In this document: piece by piece, positions 6,701-11,264 of the stretch
How the letters are laid out: every line of letters starts with the position of its first letter
How positions within the stretch are numbered: the first letter of the stretch is position 1
Assembly: GCA_021732965.1 (NCBI GenBank)
Contig: JAKFVZ010000229.1
Span: 1 to 11,264, forward strand
Origin: Reyranella sp.
GTDB taxonomy: Bacteria > Pseudomonadota > Alphaproteobacteria > Reyranellales > Reyranellaceae
Reading direction: 5' to 3'
Length of the DNA stretch: 11,264 nucleotides
Notes under the pieces: generated by a model
Told to the model about the DNA's origin: nothing
The model's input: only the letters and a program-made list of their open reading frames with translations
Databases searched by the model: none
Made by a program: the position numbers and the translations under genes

Positions 6701-7930
6701 ATGGACACGATTCAAAAGCCGACGACCTACGACGTAGGGGGTGTTCGCTATCCGCGGCCGTTCAAGATCCGGCGCCTCGGACATTTCGGCTTCAACGTCG
6801 CGGACATGGACAAGGGGCTCGAATTCTACTCCCGTCTTCTCGGTTTCCGCGTCACCGACACGCGCGATTTCTCCAAGGTGCCGGGCCGGGAGGAGATGGC
6901 CAAGCGGCTTCAGGACCCGCGCATCGTCTTCATGAGTCACAATTCCGACCATCACGCTTTCCTGCTGGCGCACAAGTCGCTGGGGGCCATCTTCGGCGAC
7001 TACGCGGTCTCGCGCGACGTGACGGTCAACCAGATCACCTGGCAGGTCGGCACGATGGACGAGGTGTTCGCCGCCGCCGACTATTTCCGCGAGCGGGACG
7101 TCGAGATCCGCCGCGTCGGGCGCGATATGCCCGGCAGCAACTGGCACACGTATATTCGCGATCCCGACGGCCACACGGTCGAACTCTACTACGGCATGGA
7201 GCAGATCGGCTGGGACGGTCGCTCCAAGCCGGAATCGATGTACTACCGCGCCTTCCGCGAGACGCCGGAACTGCCCCAGATCTCCGAGGAGCAGGAGGTG
7301 CGCGACGCTGTCGCCAACGGCATCGACGTCAATGCCGGCAACGTCATCAAGGACGAGACCGGCGAGGAATATGTCGTGGCCGGTACGCGCCTGCCGCGGC
7401 CGTTCAAGGTCACCAGTATCGGGCCGATGAGCCTGTTCGTGGCCGATGTCGGCGCGTCGGAAGCCTTTTACACGCAGACCATGGGATTCATCCGCACGGA
7501 GGCGGTGACCTGGAAGGGCCATCGCTGCGTCTTCCTGCGCAACGGCAGCGAGCATCATTCCCTGTCGTTGTTCCCCAAGGCGCTGCGCGGCGAACTGGGG
7601 CTGAACCCCGACACGAGCTGCGCCTCGATGGGCGTCGAAGTCGGCAGCTACCAGCAGCTTCGCGATGCGGTGAGCTACCTGAAGAAGAAGGGCGTGCAGT
7701 TCACCGACGCCATTCCGCCCGAACTCTATCCCGGCGTCGACTATGCCGCGCACATTCTCGATCCGGCCGGGCACTGCCTGATGCTGCACTATTACATGGA
7801 GCGCATCGGCTGGGACGGCAAGCCGCGCCCGGCCGAACAGCGTCGCAAAATCGGCAAGGACTGGCCCGAGGCGATCGAGCCGATGTCCGACACCTATGCC
7901 GATCAGACGTTCATGGGACCGTTGGGATAA
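6701..7930 (+). CDS. Two-domain VOC (glyoxalase/extradiol dioxygenase-like) protein
   Basis: This 409-residue cytosolic protein consists of two homologous halves offset by 214 residues, each a pair of beta-alpha-beta-beta-beta modules (about 26-166 and 240-365). Both halves begin with R-(Y/L)-PRPFK, contain an HH pair (84-85, 285-286) and end with (M)E-(Q/R)-IGWDG. The HH pair matches the second-sphere acid/base histidine of type I extradiol dioxygenases (DPDGHTVELYY in the first half is the usual E-ligand segment). By position, the iron ligands in the first half would be His28, Gln111 and Glu161; the second half has Pro242, Ser309 and Met361. A classical 2-His-1-carboxylate site is therefore absent from the second half and altered in the first. 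The start follows GGGAGAAG closely. The context (molybdenum hydroxylase, FCD regulator) fits ring cleavage or a related step on a hydroxylated aromatic; the reaction is unproven. Confidence 0.88.
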   Translation: MDTIQKPTTYDVGGVRYPRPFKIRRLGHFGFNVADMDKGLEFYSRLLGFRVTDTRDFSKVPGREEMAKRLQDPRIVFMSHNSDHHAFLLAHKSLGAIFGDYAVSRDVTVNQITWQVGTMDEVFAAADYFRERDVEIRRVGRDMPGSNWHTYIRDPDGHTVELYYGMEQIGWDGRSKPESMYYRAFRETPELPQISEEQEVRDAVANGIDVNAGNVIKDETGEEYVVAGTRLPRPFKVTSIGPMSLFVADVGASEAFYTQTMGFIRTEAVTWKGHRCVFLRNGSEHHSLSLFPKALRGELGLNPDTSCASMGVEVGSYQQLRDAVSYLKKKGVQFTDAIPPELYPGVDYAAHILDPAGHCLMLHYYMERIGWDGKPRPAEQRRKIGKDWPEAIEPMSDTYADQTFMGPLG

Positions 7931-7966
7931 CGACGGCCCGAACAATGAAAAGCAGGAGGAGGAAAC

Positions 7967-8932
7967 ATGAGACGCAGGACCTTGCTGATGTCTGCCGCGG
8001 CGGCGGCGGTCGGCGCACCCGCGATCGCGCGTGCGCAGGCCTATCCGTCGCAGACCATTCGCCTAATGCATGGCTACGATGCCGGCTCGAACCCTGACAC
8101 GATCGCCCGTCACCTCAGCGTTCCGCTGACGGAGATTCTCGGGCAGCAGATCGTGATCGAGCCGCGGCCGGGGGCGGCCGAGCGGCTGGCGGCCAGCCAG
8201 ATCGCGCGCATGAAGCCCGACGGCTACACGCTCTACCTGATGACGGGCGGGCAGGCTGTCGTCTCCGCGACCGACCGTACTCTGAGCTACGATCTTCTGA
8301 AGGACTTCGACTTCATCTCGATCGTCACGCGTTTTCCCTTCGTCCTCACCGTGGGACCCGATTCGCGCTTCAAGACGCTTCAGGCCTATCTCGAGGAAGG
8401 CAGGCGCAATCCGGGCAAGCTGACCTACGGAACGTCGGGAGTCGGATCGACGCTCCATATGGCGATGGAGCTGATGCTCGAGAAGACCGGCGTGAAGATG
8501 ACCCATGTTCCCTACAAGGGCGGGATCGGACAGCCCTACAACGATCTGGTTGCGGGCCGGCTCGACATGCATGTCGCGACATTCTCGAGTGCGCAGCCCC
8601 TCATGAGGACGGACAAGCTGAGGGCGCTCGCCGTCACGTCGAAGGAACGTCATCCGGGCTTTCCGGACGTGCCCACGGTCTCCGAGACGGTGGTGCCGGA
8701 CTATGACGTCGTGTCGTGGCTCGGCTTCACCTCGCCGGCCGGCCTGCCACCGGCCATCCGCGATCGCCTGTACGCCGCATTCAAGCAGGCGATGGCGCGG
8801 CCTGACATCAAGGCCAAGCTCCAAGAGCTGGGCAACGACACGCGTGTCACAAGCCCGGCCGAGTTCCGGGCGCGGGTGGAAGCCGACATGGCTCGGTGGC
8901 GCCCGCTCGCCCACGTCGTCAGCCAGTCGTAG
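7967..8932 (+). CDS. Bug/TctC-family periplasmic tripartite-tricarboxylate-type solute receptor
   Basis: This 321-residue exported binding protein belongs to the Bug (TctC) family, which captures carboxylates, aromatic acids and related solutes. The N-terminus MRRRTLLMSAAAAAVG carries consecutive arginines and an alanine-rich hydrophobic core ending at ARA-QA, a likely Tat or Sec signal. The mature protein starts with AYPSQTIRLMHGYDAGSNPD, the Bug first strand and ligand loop, then has IVIEPRPGA, DGYTLYL, LTYGTSGVGSTLHMA and VPYKGG, all family landmarks. The C-terminal SPAGLPPAIRDRLYAAF is also typical. Length is normal. The start is fixed by AGGAGGAGG at 7954-7962. No TctA or TctB membrane partner lies in the window, so it is an orphan receptor here: it may serve a transporter elsewhere or act in ligand sensing. 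Confidence 0.92.
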   Translation: MRRRTLLMSAAAAAVGAPAIARAQAYPSQTIRLMHGYDAGSNPDTIARHLSVPLTEILGQQIVIEPRPGAAERLAASQIARMKPDGYTLYLMTGGQAVVSATDRTLSYDLLKDFDFISIVTRFPFVLTVGPDSRFKTLQAYLEEGRRNPGKLTYGTSGVGSTLHMAMELMLEKTGVKMTHVPYKGGIGQPYNDLVAGRLDMHVATFSSAQPLMRTDKLRALAVTSKERHPGFPDVPTVSETVVPDYDVVSWLGFTSPAGLPPAIRDRLYAAFKQAMARPDIKAKLQELGNDTRVTSPAEFRARVEADMARWRPLAHVVSQS

Positions 8933-8965
8933 TGTCGGATCGAGCGTTCGCAGGAGAGAGGCGTC

Positions 8966-11264
8966 ATGAGCAAGTACGGAATCGGCCAGCCGGTGTTGCG
9001 TTTCGAGGATCCACGCCTGTTGCGTGGACAGGGCCGCTTCATCAACGACGTCAACCTGCACGGCCAGACCTACGCCGTGTTCGTCCGCTCGCCGCACGCG
9101 CACGCGAAGATCCGATCGATCGACACCAAAATGGCGGCGGCGGCGCCCGGCGTCCTCGCCGTCTATACCGGCCACGACGTGGCCGCCGACGGGCTCGGCA
9201 TGCCCAAGGCCAACATGCCGAGGAAGCGGCCCGACGGTAAGCCGATGTTCGCGCCGCAGCGTCCGCCGTTGATCACCGACCGCGTCCGCTATGTCGGCGA
9301 CCCAGTGGCAATGGTCGTCGCCGAGACGCTGGCGGAAGCCAAGGATGCCGCCGAGCTGGTCGAAATCGACTACGAGCCCATTCCCTCGGTGACGCTCACC
9401 GAGGATACGGTGAAGCCGGGCGCGCCGGCGGTCTGGGACGATTGCCCGGACAACATCTCGAATTTCGTCGAGCGCGGGAACAAGGCCGCGACGGAGGAGG
9501 CCATCAAGGGCGCGGCGAAGGTCATCAAGCGCCGCTACGTCATCACGCGCGTTCATGCCCAGTACATGGAGCCGCGCGGCACGCTCGGCGTCTACGACCA
9601 GGGCGAGGACCGCATGACGCTCTACGCGGACGTGCAGTATCCCCATCGGGTGCGCAACATGCTGGCGCAGAACGTGTTCAAGGTGCCCGAGAGCAAGATG
9701 CGGGTCATCTCGGGCGATGTCGGCGGCGGCTTCGGCACCAAGGGCTGGCAGTATGTCGAGCATCGCCTTACCCTGTGGGCGGCGCGCAAGTTGTTGCGGC
9801 CGGTGAAGTGGTGCTGCGAGCGCTCCGAGGCGGTGATGGCCGACGAGCATGGCCGCGACAATGTCGGCGAGATCGAGCTGGCGCTCGATGCCGACAACAG
9901 GTTCGTGGCGCTGCGCCTCAACATGCTGGCCAACATCGGCGCCTATGTCGGTTCCGACCGCAACCTGCTGTCGCCCTTCGGCATGATCGGCACGGTCCTG
10001 GGCGTCTATCTGATCCCGAAAGCCTACATCAACGTGGTGGGCGTACTGTCCAACACCAACCCCACCGCGCCCTATCGCGGGGCGGGGCGGCCAGAGGCCA
10101 TCTACCTGATCGAGCGGCTGATCGACGATGCGGCGCGCGAGCTGGGAGTCGACCGCGTCGAGCTGCGGCGCAAGAACATGCTCGACGATTCGGCGCTGCC
10201 GTATCAGAGCCCGGTCGGACCATTCTATGACTGCGGCGAGTTCCACAAGAACATGGACATGGCGCTGAAGCTCGCCGACGTGGCGGGTTACGCGGCGCGT
10301 GCCGAGGAGTCGAGGAGGCGCGGCAAGCTGCGGGGCCTCGGCATCATCAACGCGATCGAGCAGGCGGCCGGCACGGCGCAGCCGGAATATGCCGAGATCC
10401 GCTTCAATCCGGCCGGCACGGCTGCGCTGCTGATGGGCACCAAGGCGCAGGGCCAGGGCCATGAGACCATGTTCAAGCAGATCCTGAACGAGCGGCTGGG
10501 CATCGATCCGCACGACGTGCAGTTCATCGACGGCGACACCGACCGCGTGGCCTTCGGAATGGGCACCAATGGCTCGCGCTCGACGGTGCTGGGCGGCTCG
10601 GCACTGTTCATGGCGGCCGGTAAGGTGATCGAGAAAGGCAAGCGGCTGGCCGGCCATCTCCTCGAAGCGGGCGAGCAGGACATCGAGTTCGCCGACGGTA
10701 TCTTCACGGTGAAGGGCACCGACAAGACGGTGACACTGAAGGCAGTCGCCATGGCGGCGTTCAACCCGACCAAGTGGCCGAAGAGCGGCTTCGAGGGCGG
10801 CCTCTACGAGAACGCGACCTATCTCGGCGAGAAGGACACCTATCCCAACGGCTGCCACATCTGCGAGGTCGAGGTCGATCCCGACACGGGCGAGGTCAGG
10901 CTCGACCGCTATGCCGTGGTCGACGATGTCGGCACGGTGATGAACCCGACCGGACTCAAGGGCCAGATCCACGGCGGCGTGGCGCAGGGCGTCGGCCAGA
11001 TCCTGGGCGAACAGGTGATCTGGGACCGGGAGAGTGGCCAGCTGCTGACCGCGAGCTTCCTCGACTACACGATGCCGCGCGCCGACACGATGTGCAGCGT
11101 CGAGGTCAAGTCCAACCCCGTGCCGACCAAGTACAATCCGCTGGGCGCCAAGGGCGCGGGCGAGGCGGGGACCGTGGGTGCGATGCCCGTGGTGATGAAT
11201 GCCGTGATCGACGCGCTGGCACCGCTCGGCGTGCGGGACATGGTGATGCCGGCCACGGCGGAGA
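8966..11264 (+). CDS. Molybdopterin-binding large subunit of a xanthine dehydrogenase/CO dehydrogenase-type hydroxylase (partial at 3' end)
   Basis: The frame is open from the ATG at 8966 (AGGAGAGAGG just upstream) to the window edge, giving 766 residues. The family is about 770-800 long and the last visible residues, VMPATAE, precede the usual short C-terminal tail, so little is missing. The N-terminal hammerhead domain starts GIGQPVLRFEDPRLLRGQGRF. Molybdenum-cofactor motifs are GGGFGTK (253-259), PYRGAGR (369-375), GQGHET (496-501) and KGAGEAG with the catalytic Glu733. PYRGAGR is the form II pattern; genuine CO dehydrogenases carry a Cys-containing AYRCSFR-type loop, so CO is unlikely as substrate. 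These enzymes hydroxylate aromatic heterocycles, aldehydes or similar carbons using water. They need an FAD subunit and a 2Fe-2S subunit, neither of which lies upstream, so they may follow downstream. Confidence 0.93.
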   Translation, partial: MSKYGIGQPVLRFEDPRLLRGQGRFINDVNLHGQTYAVFVRSPHAHAKIRSIDTKMAAAAPGVLAVYTGHDVAADGLGMPKANMPRKRPDGKPMFAPQRPPLITDRVRYVGDPVAMVVAETLAEAKDAAELVEIDYEPIPSVTLTEDTVKPGAPAVWDDCPDNISNFVERGNKAATEEAIKGAAKVIKRRYVITRVHAQYMEPRGTLGVYDQGEDRMTLYADVQYPHRVRNMLAQNVFKVPESKMRVISGDVGGGFGTKGWQYVEHRLTLWAARKLLRPVKWCCERSEAVMADEHGRDNVGEIELALDADNRFVALRLNMLANIGAYVGSDRNLLSPFGMIGTVLGVYLIPKAYINVVGVLSNTNPTAPYRGAGRPEAIYLIERLIDDAARELGVDRVELRRKNMLDDSALPYQSPVGPFYDCGEFHKNMDMALKLADVAGYAARAEESRRRGKLRGLGIINAIEQAAGTAQPEYAEIRFNPAGTAALLMGTKAQGQGHETMFKQILNERLGIDPHDVQFIDGDTDRVAFGMGTNGSRSTVLGGSALFMAAGKVIEKGKRLAGHLLEAGEQDIEFADGIFTVKGTDKTVTLKAVAMAAFNPTKWPKSGFEGGLYENATYLGEKDTYPNGCHICEVEVDPDTGEVRLDRYAVVDDVGTVMNPTGLKGQIHGGVAQGVGQILGEQVIWDRESGQLLTASFLDYTMPRADTMCSVEVKSNPVPTKYNPLGAKGAGEAGTVGAMPVVMNAVIDALAPLGVRDMVMPATAE

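Noticed and set aside
7931..7966. Possible terminator or separate promoter between the VOC and Bug genes
   Set aside because: The 36-base gap has no inverted repeat or T-run and is mostly the strong ribosome site. Nothing supports a transcription break.
8063..10972. A 969-codon open frame on the minus strand opposite the Bug receptor and hydroxylase genes
   Set aside because: It is a by-product of GC-rich codon use in the sense genes. Its translation is rich in Arg, His, Asp and Val with no family motif, while the plus strand carries clear TctC and molybdenum-hydroxylase motifs across the same bases.
1..11264. CRISPR array, tRNA, rRNA, insertion sequence or phage signature
   Set aside because: I saw no regularly spaced repeats, no tRNA-like cloverleaf sequence, no transposase or integrase motifs and no terminal inverted repeats. 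Nearly every base is accounted for by coding sequence.

Overview
The window is GC-rich, densely packed proteobacterial chromosome. It has almost no intergenic space, ATGA/GTGA-type overlaps between genes and twin-arginine-like signal peptides. Its content (HAAT-family Liv ABC transporter, orphan Bug/TctC solute receptor, FCD-type GntR regulator, molybdenum hydroxylase) is typical of soil or aquatic Alphaproteobacteria with broad aromatic and organic-acid catabolism, such as Rhodospirillales, Reyranella or Bradyrhizobium relatives. The genus assignment is inference only.

Layout. The left arm (1-1172) reads leftwards. A zinc-dependent alcohol dehydrogenase is followed, through a 4-base GTGA overlap, by the first 41 codons of a gene resembling a small-molecule or rRNA SAM methyltransferase, which leaves the window. 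Positions 1173-1378 form a divergent regulatory region. This relatively AT-rich patch holds a perfect 23-bp palindrome built from two TTTCGAAA elements, a strong candidate operator.

The right arm (1379-11264) is one uninterrupted rightward gene cluster with gaps of at most 36 bases. It contains: a Liv-type periplasmic binding protein; a LivH permease; a fused LivM-LivG permease/ATPase; a LivF ATPase; an FCD-family GntR regulator; a duplicated vicinal-oxygen-chelate (extradiol dioxygenase-like) protein; a second solute receptor of the Bug/TctC family; and the large molybdopterin subunit of a xanthine dehydrogenase/CO dehydrogenase-type hydroxylase. The last gene runs off the right edge with only a short C-terminal piece missing.

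Working together. The arrangement looks like a catabolic operon for an imported organic compound, plausibly aromatic or N-heterocyclic. In this reading an ABC importer and a Bug receptor handle or sense the substrate, a molybdenum hydroxylase inserts oxygen from water, a VOC enzyme acts on the hydroxylated product, and an in-operon FCD regulator controls expression, perhaps through the palindrome. The ADH transcribed divergently from the same control region could belong to the same regulon. The substrate cannot be read from the sequence. The most unusual points are the substituted metal-ligand positions in the VOC protein, the LivM-LivG fusion with a non-canonical ABC signature, and the co-location of two unrelated solute-receptor types in one operon.
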